Shown in pieces: positions 1-11,689 of a DNA stretch of 64,000 nt. Source of the DNA: Augochlora pura (taxonomy: Eukaryota; Arthropoda; Insecta; Hymenoptera; Halictidae); NCBI RefSeq assembly GCF_028453695.1, contig NC_135778.1:27641214-27705213 (forward strand). Reading direction: 5' to 3'. Within the stretch, counting starts at the first letter, position 1; each line of letters opens with the position of its first letter. The notes under the pieces are model-generated. The model searched no databases, was not told the origin of the DNA, and saw only the letters and a list, made by a program, of their open reading frames with translations. The position numbers were made by a program, and so were the translations under genes.

Positions 1-380
1 TTTAGTACTTTAAAACTTTGATATTCATTAGTTAAAATATAGTCAAACTTTGACCTTTACTAAATCAAACTTCGTCAATCTTTGATCTTTACTACTTTAA
101 ATATCGTCAAACTTTGATCTTTGCTACTTTAAATATCGTCAAACTTTGATCGTTGCTACTTCAAATTTCGTCAAACTTTGATTTGTACCACTTCAAACAT
201 CATTAAACTTCCATCTTCAAATACTACTTCAATCATGACCAAACTCTAATCTCCACCACTTCAAACATCATTAAACTTCCATCTTCAAATACTACTTCAA
301 TCATGACCAAACTCTAATCTCCACCACTTCAAACATCATCATACTTCTACCTCAAACCACTTCACACATTATCAAACTTC
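1..380. repeat. Degenerate minisatellite with an exact 68-bp duplication
   Basis: Units of about 32 bp built on cgtcaaactttgatc plus a tactt(c/t)aaa tail repeat from the window edge, so the array probably extends to the left. Within it a 68-bp stretch starting at 191 is repeated essentially unchanged at 259, and a third partial copy starts at 327. The identity of the 68-bp copies against the decayed surrounding units shows a recent expansion inside an old array. Confidence 0.85.
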
Positions 381-614
381 GAACTCATGTACTTCAAACC
401 AAATTCCATTTTCCTTCTTTCTTACACCATTGAAAGTGTTAACATCAGCCTCAAAATTTCAACCACAATTCTGTTCAATCGAACACTTACTGTCTTGCAA
501 TAATTTCTTTCATTCAATAGGACAATCTTTAAACATTTATCGTAACAAAATCAAATTTAATTTTATATTATTTCACCATTCAACAATTTCACTTGAAAAT
601 CTTTATCAATGTAC

Positions 615-845
615 TGCTGAATAGAAATTTACAAAGATGTATAGAAATTTATAGAAATTTCTAATTACAAAAGTTTATAAAAATCCATGGACTTATAAAA
701 ATCAATAAAAATGTCTAAGGATTTATAAAATACACAAAAATGTTTAAGTACTTAGAAAAAATTATGAAAATATCTAAGGACTCATCAACATTTATAAAAA
801 TCATGTTACCCTTAAATAAAGACATTTTTTAAACATTATAAAAAC
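615..845. repeat. AT-rich minisatellite
   Basis: Loose repeats of the type ttataaaaat...gtctaaggac, about 30-35 bp each, decayed. The preceding stretch 381-614 is AT-rich with one short open frame and no recognisable coding. Confidence 0.6.
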
Positions 846-2389
846 AGACTTTGTTCAACGACACGTAATTATTTCTGCAACGTCTCTTTCAAAGAGACCG
901 AATCACGTATACGCAAATCTCCGCGACGAACCCGATCCACAGTCACGTTACAAAGAGTCATAAAACAATTCCATAGAATCCATTTTCGATTGATTCCGGG
1001 TATAGTTCCCCCCCTCCTTCCCCCAGTTCCGAGTTTGCCATTTAATCTTCCCGGGGCTAATTACCGGCCGTATTTTATCCTCTCCGCAAAGTGCAAACTT
1101 TCCCGGAGCCTCTAGTTTTGAATTTTGTTCGCTGCGCCGTATAAAATTATAATTACATCCCGCAAGTTACGTGAATGTAATGCAAGACGTCTACTGTCCA
1201 CAAAGCGCGTATACTGTGCTAAAAGGAAACTCGCTACGCAACTATACCGCTTTGCATAATTGAAACGCGACTTCGTTTTTCGTCCCGTTCTTTAACTTGC
1301 TCTAAACAAATATTCGCTTTTCGATCGTTTACTTATCAGCATCTTTCCTTAATATTTAACCCTGGAACGACCCCAGGTCACAAAATACCCCATAATATTT
1401 TGTAAACTCTCTGAAAACGAGTAAATAAATACTAAACAAAAACATCGTAGTTCTCCGTAATAATAATGGTTAAATAATAATATTATTTCCTTGATGAATA
1501 GTATTTTAAATATGCAGATAATTTTGACAAATAGTATTTTGACTATGAAGATATTATTTTCTGTCATGCGCAATACTATGTTATTTATGCTGATAAATGG
1601 AAGGGGGTGGTTTTAAGATCAACAAGCATGTCTTATTGCATCGCCTTGCTTTTATACATTATTGTATTAGATTTATATAATAGTAGAATTTTATAATAAT
1701 AGGATTTTAATAGCAGAATTTATAATAATAAATAATAAATTATTAATTGCTATAATAATAGGTTTACAAGTCATAAGGGTTGAAAGCCGATTTAGAGACT
1801 ACTTGTCTATAAAATGTGAACTATAAATAAAATTCTATCCTTCTAATATCAATATTTAAACAATAACGCTCTCAAATATTTAAATATGGATTATCTGTCC
1901 AACGTTGGAATTTATTAGTCGCAAATAATAATGAACGATACAGCAACGAAAGAAATAATAATGTCAAGGTTTAACAATCGTTAATTTGTATTCGGCGCAA
2001 TTAAAATTCGTTTATTATTGTCTATCGGTCGCGATTAAGTATTATTTATCTGGCAGTGATTTTCTAGGAGCATAAAACGAGCATAAAGCGATTCCAATCG
2101 GCGTCTAATTCAACCGAATGGCGCAATTATGGGGATAACAGTGCAATACAGATAAATCCGCAGACATTACCCGCTGTAAATTCGTTGCTCCCCTAACCGA
2201 GAGGCCTCGTGGAGGGGCGAATTCCTTGTACAAATATCTTAGGCTTAATTGAATGCCACATAAACCACAGCGTAATGTAAATAGAATTCCATTCGGAGAT
2301 CTTGAATTTCAAGAAATTCCCTCGGCATTGTTCCCGCCCTTATATATACATTTCCAGCGTCCTCTGAACAATATTTCATCCTTTTACAA
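846..2389. other. No gene seen; CpG-containing then AT-rich sequence
   Basis: 846-1340 is unique-looking and moderately CpG-rich. 1341-1800 is very AT-rich and holds a possible decayed TTAA-type transposon end at 1356 (TTAACCCTGG followed by an inverted CAAAATA/TATTTTG pair at 1381-1402), but no convincing partner end. 1801-2389 has nothing I can name. Confidence 0.5.
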
Positions 2390-3665
2390 TATTTATTTAC
2401 ATCATTAGATGTGCCATTAATTTCTATTTCATTAGATATTTATATATTTCATTAACAATATCTATTTATTTCATTTTGTATTTTTAGTATAGTGTAATAA
2501 AATATCATAGTATAAAATGTAAGATATATAATGTAAAACATTGGATATTATACAGTAGAAAATATAAGACGTTGTACAGTATAAATATGAGATATTATAC
2601 TATATAAAATATAAGACATTATAGAGAATAAAATGTAAGTCGTTAGAGAGAATAAAATATAAGACATTATACAGTATAAAATATGGGTTATTATACAGTA
2701 TATAATTTCAGATATTATACACTATAAACTACAAAATATTATACTGTGTGAAATATGAGATATTATACAGTATAAAATATCCGATACTATACAGTATAAA
2801 ATACAAGACACATTATGCACTGTATGGTACCGAACGATCAATTTCGTACGGTGCACAGCTCCTTGTTGTTCCAATGATGCTGCGCCTCCAACGACAAATT
2901 AATGGCGGTGGAGATGGTTGAAATGATGTAGGAATGAATAGATGTTAATGGGTAACAATACTATTTATTCGCTAGTTGATGTTCAGTTGCGCGGAGGTCA
3001 CCACGATTATCTTTATCGCACTGTGTTACAATATAGTTAGACTACTGGTTGAATATTGACGGAGAACTAATGTGATTCTACGGAGTTCTAGATGTAAAAC
3101 TGTCGAGTCTCAGTGCGTCGCCACGCACTTCGACTCGGTTGGGGTGGGCTCAAAGATTCCAGTCGATCTTGAATCAATCTGATTGGCCTCACCCACACCC
3201 TGTGCTAATCCTAAGGCGTTTCCTTAGGGCCTTAAGGAAAGGGCAAGGAGAGAGAGAGAGGTCCCACCGACGCTCGGTGCATACGTCATGTTGTGTGCGC
3301 ATGTTGACGGCAATTATCTTTGCCGAGCTACCTGGGCAGACTAGACGAGCCCTGCTAGGCGTTTATGTTTATTGTTGTAATTTACATCTTTATGTTCTTA
3401 TCGCTTTACGCGTTTACGATAATCGCTTTACGCGTGTACGGTAATCGTTTTACGCGTTTACAATAATCGCTTTACGCGTTTACGATAACTGTTTTACGCA
3501 GGGAACCAAGTGTTCCCTGCTCCGTCAGTTAATTTCTTGGGGCCGTGTAACCCCGTAACTGGGGACCGTAGGCCCTCGACCCTCGCGACGCGGGTACCTG
3601 CTATGCTGTTCCGTATAGGACGGAACATGCACTATAAAATATAAGATATTATCCGAAGAAATAAT
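2390..3665. repeat. Minisatellite (about 25-bp unit), split by a solo LTR
   Basis: Units resembling tatacagtataaaatataag repeat with decay from about 2,480 to 2,820 and resume at 3,628 with cactataaaatataagatat. The gap between is exactly the solo LTR annotated separately, so the array is older than that insertion. Confidence 0.85.
2821..3627. mobile_element. Solo LTR of an LTR retrotransposon (807 bp)
   Basis: The segment starts TGTATGGTACC and ends GACGGAACA, the TGT...ACA ends usual for LTRs. It is flanked on both sides by TGCAC (2816-2820 and 3628-3632), a 5-bp target duplication. It interrupts a minisatellite whose units match on either side. There is no second LTR, primer-binding site or gag-pol, so this is best read as the product of LTR-LTR recombination. 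A 5-bp duplication fits Gypsy or BEL/Pao types; I cannot decide between them. An internal run of ttacgcgtttacgataatcg units lies at about 3,400-3,500. Confidence 0.8.
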
Positions 3666-4824
3666 AATATTATTACAAACATCCCCCCCTCCAGTATCGA
3701 TCATTACTATAAATTAATGAACGAATCAATAACGATCCCAGCCGACTAATAATCCTCGCCATTGTTTAAAACGCATTACATCGCGACGGCAGCAGATTTT
3801 TCAACGGGGGCATTCTCGTTTATAACAATAACGTCATTCGCGAACGCGGCAGGATCCGTTTGACATTTAGTAGACGTTGATCAACGACACCGACAACGCG
3901 CCTGTATAAATATTTGATAGCCGTGTAATATGTCGAATTAATCGCGCGCAATTAATACAATCATCAATCACATTTAACAATCCCATGCTACGAAAATGGA
4001 AACGTTCCGCGGCGCCGTTAATCATCCGACCGGTGATCTCGCGCGCGGCGGCGGCACGACTGTAATTTCAGCTACGTAAATTGTTTATGCGGAATCAGCG
4101 GCGTCGCAATAAAATTAATTGTTGCCGCGGCGACAAGCCGGCTAATTCGGCGCCGCGATTATTTAGGCGTCGCGTTCATGGGTCAGATTTGGCCCGGTCT
4201 AGGAGGCGGCCCCCCCCCCCCCCCTCCCCCCGACGATACGAATCACCGTTTAATATTTAATTAACCCGGCCGATGGCTCTCGAAGCGGCGTGTTATCCGA
4301 GCGGACGTCCTGCCCGGTGATATATGACGATTCTGATCGACGCTTAATATCCTCGATGATCGCGTCTATCCGGCAGATAACGGCTCGAAAAATCGGGAAA
4401 AACATTTATTCGAACGATAAAGTATTCATAACAGCGCCAGTGTCGACCGATTAATTTGTCCCCGATGCGAAATCAAGGATCACCGTTCGAGAGGGGGTAG
4501 GAGGTGGAGAGAAAAATGGCTCTCCGGTTCGCGCGAACCTGGAAATCGAGGCTGGACATCGTACGGTTCCAACGATCAATAAATCATGCTCGTTTTCCTA
4601 CGCGAGCGGCTTTGCCGCACTCTCGGCTGGACTGCGAAATCGGGGAATCGTTGTTGGTCGATTTCGGTACGATCGTTCCGCGATATTCGCGGAGGGGTTA
4701 ACTATGGAAATGCATCCCGTCGACGAACAAATCGATGCACGTTCGATTATGTATGCAGTCGGGATTACTTTCCTTTTATTGTTCGTAGATGATTGGTAAT
4801 ATTTAATGCACCGAGTATTTTGGA
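3666..4824. other. No gene seen; CpG-rich unique sequence
   Basis: CpG-dense sequence with AATTAAT-rich patches (about 3,700-4,480) that resembles non-coding sequence near developmental genes in style only. Short overlapping open frames at 4,504-4,792 have no recognisable domain. Confidence 0.45.
4210..4231. repeat. Poly-C tract
   Basis: Fifteen C, one T at 4225, then six C. It is the C-strand counterpart of the poly-G tract at 60,694. Such tracts are prone to sequencing slippage, so the exact length is uncertain. Confidence 0.9.
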
Positions 4825-5425
4825 TAGTTGGAACATTGGCTTAATGGTTGCAGTGCTGTTTTTAATATTTTGAAATTGTTTGTAATATCTGAGATAGTGT
4901 GTTAGGTGTTTTTAATGCTTGGGACAGTGTTTTTAATATTTCTAACACTGTTTTTGCTATTTTAAAACCATTTGTGATATTTAAAATACTGTGTTAGCTG
5001 TTTTTGATACTTGGAATATTATTTCTAATATTTAAGATACTGTTTTCGTTATTTTTTACATTTAAAATACTGTTTTAATTATTTTTAATATTTGTGATAC
5101 TGTCTTTACTATTTTTAAATTATTTATAATATCTAAATTACTGTGTCAAATAATTTTAATATTTGAAACACTATTTCAAACATTCTTCATATTTAAAATA
5201 AGGATTCAATTGTTTTTAATATCTAATGTATATCTAAAATATCTAAAATACTATATTATATATTTTTAATATCTAAAATACTGAATTATATATTTTTAAT
5301 ATCTAAAATACTGAATTATATATTTTTAGTATTTAAAAAACTCCTGTCACTATTGTAATTATTTGTACTACCGAAAATACAATTTTAACTATTTTGAACG
5401 TTCGCAATACTGTTTCTACTGTTTT
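4825..5425. repeat. AT-rich minisatellite
   Basis: Repeats of the form tttttaatatttaaaatactg, with a period of about 28-36 bp, become clearest between 5,230 and 5,330, where a near-identical unit of about 39 bp is repeated. Confidence 0.8.
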
Positions 5426-5819
5426 TCAGAATCGTTAAACGTATCGGGATTAGGGTATCGACGAGATTACGCTTCGATTTTCGCGAAAATTCTCCAATTC
5501 CCCGCGGTGGCCACCGCAAAACCGCACCGCCTAACGAGCACCATGTGACCGCCATTCTTTTCACCCGGAATCTTCGGGCAACTCTGAAATCGCGTTTCCG
5601 TCTCGACCTCGTTGTTTAACTTTAACGAGGCTTGGAGGATCCCGGCGACTTTACAAGGTTAATGAGAACTTCATCATGCTCACTGCTCGTTTAGCAGCAA
5701 CTTTTTCGTTCAACTAGCACGCGTGCCCTGACCATTTATTTTCATTGTGAGACGTACCGGCGCTTCCAGCCTAACTTGGACCTAACCCAGATCTAACTAA
5801 GACCTAATAATATCAGTCA
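5426..5819. other. No gene seen
   Basis: CpG-bearing unique sequence, ending in a short run of ctaacttggacctaaccca-like units at 5,768-5,810. Confidence 0.4.
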
Positions 5820-6195
5820 ATTTAACTCGGACATAACTGTAATGGAAATAGCAAAGTTTGACGAAATGCGCAGTCTTTGTAAAATTTTTGTATTAATTTT
5901 TTTAGAGATGCCGTTTATAGTAGAATAAAGACAGATCTTTTCTTTTTTATTAAAAAAAAAGTGAGACAGCTGCGACTCTTTCTTGCAAAGTTAGAGTACT
6001 TTAAAGTAGCCCTTGTCAAGCTAGGTAATTTCAAGTGTTGCAAATATGGCATTGTATTTAAATTGTTAGAACTGTGAGGATACGATATATTTAAAGTCAA
6101 GGAATAATGGCTTAAAGTAGAGATTTCAAGCTTTAATTTAAAAAAAGGAATCATCACCCTACGATGATTTCTCGCAAAATGATCACAGCAGTAAA
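5820..6195. repeat. Dispersed repeat R, copy 1
   Basis: This stretch aligns by eye with 11,870-12,180 and 39,590-39,965. Shared landmarks in the same order are gcaaagttagagtacttt, cccttgtcaa, an attgttacag-like block, and agatttcaagctttaattta followed by an A-run. The copies are strongly diverged, and no open frame is shared between them. Confidence 0.7.
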
Positions 6196-6201
6196 TCGAG
6201 A

Positions 6202-6515
6202 GTTACCTGAGGTCATTTCAACTAATTTTCTCCTTTTCGCAAATGCAATCCGTTGCTTTGTTAACAAGTTATTAACAAAAACCGCTAACCAATAACAAGA
6301 GAGATCATCAACTAGACAGTCGAGTCAGTGAACTAAGCTTCGTCCGTTCATTGGCTCAATCGCCACGTGCCAGTCAATCACGCCTCTCATTGGCCACCGT
6401 TTTTCCTTAATAACTGTAAAACAAAGCCGCGAATCGCTTCTGCGTCAAGGAAAAAGTTATTAGAAAAAACCTCAAGAACTCTTCGAAACCTAATTACCAA
6501 TGACCTTTGGAATAC
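6202..6515. repeat. Palindromic pair of a dispersed repeat
   Basis: 6202-6297 is the reverse complement of sequence at about 6389-6510; the shared core is accgtttttccttaataact followed by an aaagcc...tcaaggaaaaagttatta block. The arms are separated by about 90 bp that include a CACGTG E-box (6364-6369). A third direct copy lies at 61,201-61,305. The transcript could fold into a long imperfect hairpin. The family identity is unknown to me. Confidence 0.65.
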
Positions 6516-7369
6516 CTTGTATGCATTTAGGGCAGCCTGTATACAGAAAGGTACAGAGGAACACGGATCAAACAGTTTGCCTGTTACGTTATTCTATGCA
6601 GAGTCGAACACGAATTAAACAGCATCGGTCAACCAACGAGGAAGTTTGCCGAGGTTGAATTGGCTCTTCCAATTAGAAACTGGGGGCGTTCGCGTTGCCC
6701 TTCCCTGGAATTGAACGGGCATTGCGCGGACACGGGTTTGTTCAAACCGGGATCAATAGAACCCGCAATTAGCGTGTCTGAATGGGTCGCTGACACGCTT
6801 TTTTCCGTGTTACGTCGCCGCCGGCGAATCGACGTTTGTCACTGGGCTTGTTCGTAATTAAAACCGGGACCAACGTATCGAAATATAACCATGGAAAATG
6901 ATTAAGGCAAACAACACTAACATTAAGAATAACATCAAGATCAAGAATAAGATTAAAAACAAAAAAAGGAAGACAGAAAAGTCTATAGACAGACGTTCGG
7001 AGTTATACGATGGTGGACAATTTATTTTTAAACAATGCACTGGGCTGGGCCTTTTAAAATTTTACGATTATTTTAGTAGAAGATTAATAGAGCTATGGAA
7101 AATTTCTTGTTTAAATATCTCTGTTTATTTGCTGATAGTTATGGTCAAAGTTGAGTGAGAAGTGTTGTAGTTATTGGAAATTAGACTATCTTTGGCAATT
7201 CCTTTTTCGTAAATAATAGACTGAATCAATGTATTTGATATTGTTTAGTTATAGTAATATGTATATGATGTTATTACAGACATTTGTTATGTGAAGATAT
7301 TTGTGTCTATAGAAACAGAAATTAAATAAACTTGTATCTTGTTTCTTCTATAAATGTACAGAATCTGCA
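6516..7369. other. No gene seen
   Basis: The stretch is mixed: 6,600-6,860 is CpG-bearing. 6,895-6,970 is an A-rich run of aagaataagattaaaaac units that is open in both orientations only because of its low complexity. Confidence 0.4.
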
Positions 7370-7500
7370 GTGATAATTAATAATTGATAAGAATGAAGGA
7401 ATTAATTATTGACAAGATGAACAATATTAGTTCTTGACAAGATGAAAAATGTTAATAATTGACAAAATAAAAAATATTAATAACTGTCAAGATAAAATCA
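7370..7500. repeat. Short AT-rich minisatellite
   Basis: About four decayed units of taataattgacaagatgaa, about 31 bp each. Confidence 0.7.
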
Positions 7501-9299
7501 TTTCTATGCACGTTTTACTCGTTCCTAATCAAACCTAATCGGTATAAAAGAATATTAGGAAATATCACGACCAGTGTTAGGGTATATACGAGGCTCCGAA
7601 CCTAGCAAAGGCTTTTAAGTGGCTCAGATTGAGAAATAACGTCGACTAAGAACCCAATTGGCATCTGTGAACGCCTAACTGCAAAGCACTGTCAATTTAT
7701 GCTCGCACAGATGCACGAACAGATAAAACTCGCACGCGAAGCCTTTCCGCCTAAGCGCGGCGTGAGAGCGTCTTCTGGTCAGAAGGATCACGGGAATGCG
7801 CCCCTTGAAAATTCTCTTTAATAATGGAACACGTGTCGTCCAGGCACCGATGCTTCCACGTTGAATGAATAGTTGAAACCTAGCTCGGAGAGCGAATGCA
7901 TTTTTCAAAGGGAATATAGCGTATTTGGTCAGGGATGATGCACTGCGCCGACTTCACGGCTGAATTTCTCTTTTGCTCGATGATGACGGTTGCATCGCGT
8001 GGTGCGTCATACTAACCAGAAAGTAACCTAACTGCCATAGTTACGTAAAGAATGATCGCGTGATTTCTTTTCAAGTGATCGCGATTTTTGGACGCGAAAC
8101 TTGCGAACTTCTCCGACTCGGTGTGGCGCGAGTATATTTTTTAAGGGAAAACGAGTTAGGTAGGCTTGAGGTAGAGGCTTTAAGCTTTGAAATTAGTGGA
8201 AGTTTATGGTTGCACGATTTTTTTTGGCAGGGTTATGGCGGAGTGAATGTTATCGATTTTGGAGATCCGAGAATTTCTAACATTTTTAAGGGAAAAATGT
8301 ATGATTGGTTTTTGAATTGGTGTAGCATAGAAAAAATTGTTAGGTGAACAGGAGCTACGGTATTCGAAAGTAGAGAAATCCAGCATTAAAATGGCGGAAG
8401 GATCATCCTCGAGCGATTTTTTGCCATGAAATTACGATAGTTTAAATATCGTTCAGTTTTGGGTATTGCGAGGTCAAGTGGGATTTCGAGCGATCAAGCT
8501 TGCTCCCACTTTTTCTCTTATAAAACAGCGACAAAAAATAGTAGACCAATTTTTTTTTATAACATTGTAGAGAGGAAACTTCGATCTATAAAATTATATT
8601 AAATTAAAGCACCAACAAAATTTTTCAACGATTCGAGAGATTTATGAATTCTTACCATTTTTAGAGCAAAATTCCCCTTCAGTTTTCGACGCGATAAATC
8701 ATAAAAAATATGCTATAGCAAAATGATCACACTTAGTACACACTTTTAAAGTATAAACTTCAAACTTTAAAACGAGCCAAAATAGATCTCCGCACGATTT
8801 TTTCTCCCAATACTACAGCATTTTAAAAATCACTAAGATCGTCACGAGTTTGGTTATAATTTCTACATATTTTCTGCTCGTCTTTATCGAATAAATAGAT
8901 CGAGAAATATATTCAAATAATCCTCCATCGAATAAACAAAATTCGAGTTAAAAGAATTCATTCAGGCAATAATCTTCGATCAACATTTATTCGCAACAAT
9001 ACGAATAATGGAGAGCTCAGCTAATTAAAGGGCGGCGCTCGACCTGGAGGTGGGGCGAATATTTTCATCCCCGTTGGCTGAACTTCAGGGAAAATGCGAT
9101 TCCTTCTAGCAGGACGGGCGCATTATATTTAGTTTTAATCCGTTCCATCTTCGCGTGGCTGCGATTGCCGCATGGCGGACTCTCTTCCCTTTGAGACCAT
9201 TTTTCACTCCCGTGCGCTTCAATTACCCTCGCCCTAAATACCATCGAAACACCCGGAAGAGGTTCGGAGATTCTTCAAGAACTTCCGTCGATTCTTTCG
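7501..9299. other. No gene seen
   Basis: 7,600-8,400 is CpG-containing with short frames lacking any domain (e.g. 8,060-8,347, whose composition is not coding-like). 8,480-8,900 is AT-rich and may be an eroded long-unit repeat. 9,000-9,290 is CpG-rich. Confidence 0.4.
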
Positions 9300-9432
9300 A
9301 ATGCATATGCGTATAAGTCGTCAATACATATGTGTATAACTCGTTGATATATGCAGGTGTAACTCGTCAATATAGGTATACGTATATATAGGTATAACTC
9401 ATTGATATGGATGGGTATAACTCGTCAATATA
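9300..9432. repeat. Minisatellite beside the mariner insertion
   Basis: Units of about 20-24 bp based on ggtataactcgtcaatata occur here. The mariner inserted at the TA ending the last unit. Confidence 0.75.
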
Positions 9433-10713
9433 TTAAGTTGTCCCATAAGTTTCTTCCGCGCTACGCTATGAGTGACTCTAAGTGGCTGTATTTATATAAA
9501 TATGCAGGCTTATCTCGTAGCCGTTTATGGCATCGGTTTCAGTCATCCCAGAGCTCTTTCAAAGTACGTTTCGTTGGTGACAAAGTGTCTTTTAAAATTT
9601 TCTCTGCACCGCTCAATATGGAGAGCCAAAGGAAGCATTTGCGACATGTTGTGCTTCATTGCTTTAAGAAAGGCAATAGTGCAAAGGACACTGCAGACAA
9701 GATTTGCACCGTTTACAGGACTGGTACTACGACTATTAGGACCGTCCGCAATTGGTTTAAAAAATTTAGAGCTGGAAATTTCGAGTTGAGAGATGAAGAC
9801 CGCAACGGCCGTCCAGCAACGACGGATATTGACATTAACAAGACTGTGCTCACTGAAAATGGGCGATATAGTGTGCCTGAGATAATGGACACCACTAATA
9901 TTCCCAGAACAACGGTGCATAATCATTTACTCAAGATGGGATACGTGAATCGTTACGAAGTTTGTCTTCCAAACCAATTCACGAAGGCCGACCTCATGAA
10001 CCGCGTCTCCACGTGCGATATGCTTCAACAGCGGCACGAAACAAATCCTTTTTTAAAGAGCCAAGTCACTGGAGACGAGACTTGGATTTTATATGAAAAT
10101 GTGCCTCGAAAACGCACTTGGTCCAAGGAAAATTGATCTCGAACTGTTGCGAAGCCAGGACTTAGTCCGAAGAAAGTTCTTTCGCGCATTTGGTGGGACT
10201 GGAAAGGTGTAGCGTACTACGAGCTCCTTCCAAAAGGTGAAACGATCGATTCTGCAAAATATTGCAATCGACTCGATAAATTGAAAGCCGCCGTAGCCGA
10301 AAAAACGGGCAGAATTGGCGTACCGACGAGGCGTCGTTTTTGATCGCGACAACGCGAGACCTTGTGTCGCGTTGGCCGTAAGACAAGAAACTCTTCCAGT
10401 TTGATTGGGACGTTCTACCCGATCCTCCTAACTCCCCGGACCTTGCCCCAGCCGATTATTACTTGTTTCTCTCGTTAAACAATTCTCTCCGTGATAAATG
10501 TGAGAAATCCGAAAGCGAAATGAAAACGCAGCTCGATGAATATTTTGCAAGTCTGAACTGTTTTGGAAAGAGAGCGTAACGAGGCTTCCTGAGAGATGGA
10601 AAAAAGGTGATAGAACAGAGCGGTTTGTATATTACACAATAAATCAATCTTAAACAACAAACGTCTATTGATTTCGTATCTAAGAAAAGAAAGGAACTTA
10701 AGGGACAATTTAA
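9433..10713 (+). mobile_element. mariner transposon, inactive, 1,281 bp
   Basis: The left inverted repeat TTAAGTTGTCCCATAAGTTT starts at 9433 after a TA. The matching right end, decayed (reverse complement ttaaattgtcccttaagtt), finishes at 10713 and is followed by TA. The 1,281-bp length is that of an ordinary mariner. The transposase inside is broken. A second, better preserved right end lies at 10,970-10,994, so the alternative boundary 9433-10994 (1,562 bp) cannot be excluded from sequence alone. Confidence 0.9.
9618..10579 (+). pseudogene. mariner transposase, broken
   Basis: Mariner transposases cut and paste the element at TA using a DD34D catalytic triad. ATG 9618 follows a 185-bp leader and opens 172 codons that include the N-terminal helix-turn-helix region, a GRPATTDID linker and the first catalytic Asp in TGDETW (GAC 10074-10076). 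The frame then stops at TGA 10134-10136. Similarity continues with WWDWKG (about 10,191), DNARP holding the second Asp (10348-10350) and SPDLAPADYYLF holding the third (10439-10441). There is a one-base frameshift in the A-run at 10300-10305, and about 14 bp are missing near 10,400: the last two Asp codons are 91 bp apart instead of the expected 105. It cannot be functional. Confidence 0.92.
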
Positions 10714-10994
10714 TATAAAATCTGATAAAGTCGTCGCATTTCGATTGAAAAATGAAATTTGAATGAAAATAATCTTGTGTAAGAATATCCGTAAGGACTT
10801 GGTAGAAATAATATTAATACTTAGTAGAAATAATGGAAAAATAGAAAGAGCAAAATATACGGGGCTTCCTGAACGATGGAAGAAGGTAATAGAGCAAAAT
10901 GGTTCATATATAACCCAATAAATCAACCTTGGACAACAAATATCGTCTATCGATTTCGCATTAAAAAAAGGAAGAAACTTATGGGACATCCTAA
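10714..10994 (+). mobile_element. Second mariner 3' end fragment
   Basis: From about 10,830 the sequence again reads like the mariner 3' region: ggcttcctgaacgatgga at 10,862 parallels ggcttcctgagagatgga at 10,582, then aataaatcaacctt and a terminal inverted repeat ending catcctaa at 10994, followed by TA. This copy of the terminus matches the left end at 9433 better (two mismatches in about 25) than the nearer right end does. It is either a truncated neighbouring copy or a duplication of the tail. Confidence 0.8.
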
Positions 10995-11255
10995 TATACA
11001 TATACGTATATAACTGCTCCCCTTCGAACTGAAATAAGTGCGAGTTTTCTCGCGAGCGTCTTGCGAGGGGCTCACAGTCGCTTCTTCGAAGGATCGGCCG
11101 GATGTCTCTTTATGCGTCTTCGGGGCAAGCGTCGTTTCCGTAGTCGCGTGGGTAAATATTTCACACTCGGATGTTTGCTGTGCGTTTGCGTCACGGCATT
11201 GTTCAGCGGAAAGAGGCGAGCGGTGGAGTAACCGAGGGGCGGAACACTTGAAAGT
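10995..11255. other. CpG-rich stretch, no gene proven
   Basis: GC-rich sequence upstream of a small open frame. A donor-like G|GTAAAT lies at about 11,151. It could be a 5' untranslated exon or promoter, but nothing in the sequence proves transcription. Confidence 0.3.
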
Positions 11256-11498
11256 ATGCAGCTAGTTTCCGATTCTTCTTTATTACTTCTTCAAGATACT
11301 ATTTCAGAAGTCTTGCAAGAAATGTATGAAACGTTGAAATCGTACGAAACCGGAGGATTTCGCGAACTTATAATGCGCGAATACCGCGAACTGCTAGATT
11401 GCAGAATTTTACAAAATTGGAACAGAGGTGCAGGAGAAATTCCAAGTTGCTGCGCCAAGTCTCCACTTAGGTATTTGCTTTCCAATGAAAGATCGTAG
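11256..11498 (+). other. Open frame of 80 codons, possible exon
   Basis: The frame encodes an acidic, helix-prone stretch (LQEMYETLKSYETGGF near residues 20-35) that looks more protein-like than other frames here. An alternative reading is an exon at 11308-11427: a pyrimidine-rich tract ending atttcag precedes it, and G|GTGCAG follows. No domain is recognised. It could equally be chance or an old transposon remnant. Confidence 0.2.
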
Positions 11499-11689
11499 AT
11501 GTTTTGGTGTATAAATGTTTGTAGGTGTATTAATGAGCCAGTAATGTGAATGAAAACTTTTGAAGACGTTGGTGGTGGTTGTTGTTTGAATATAAATTGT
11601 TGAATGAACTGTAAGTGCGCTGTTCGATAAAATGATGGTATGCAGGAATGGTGGATGAAGTTTAACCAACTTTGACTGACGATGTTAAC

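Noticed and set aside
1356..1800. Possible TTAA MITE starting TTAACCCTGG
   Set aside because: A matching inverted end was not found; candidates near 1,612 and 1,770 agree too poorly.
9402..9617. Upstream extension of the mariner transposase frame to 9402
   Set aside because: It starts before the left inverted repeat at 9433, so it cannot be part of the transposon's own gene; the ATG at 9618 fits the family length.
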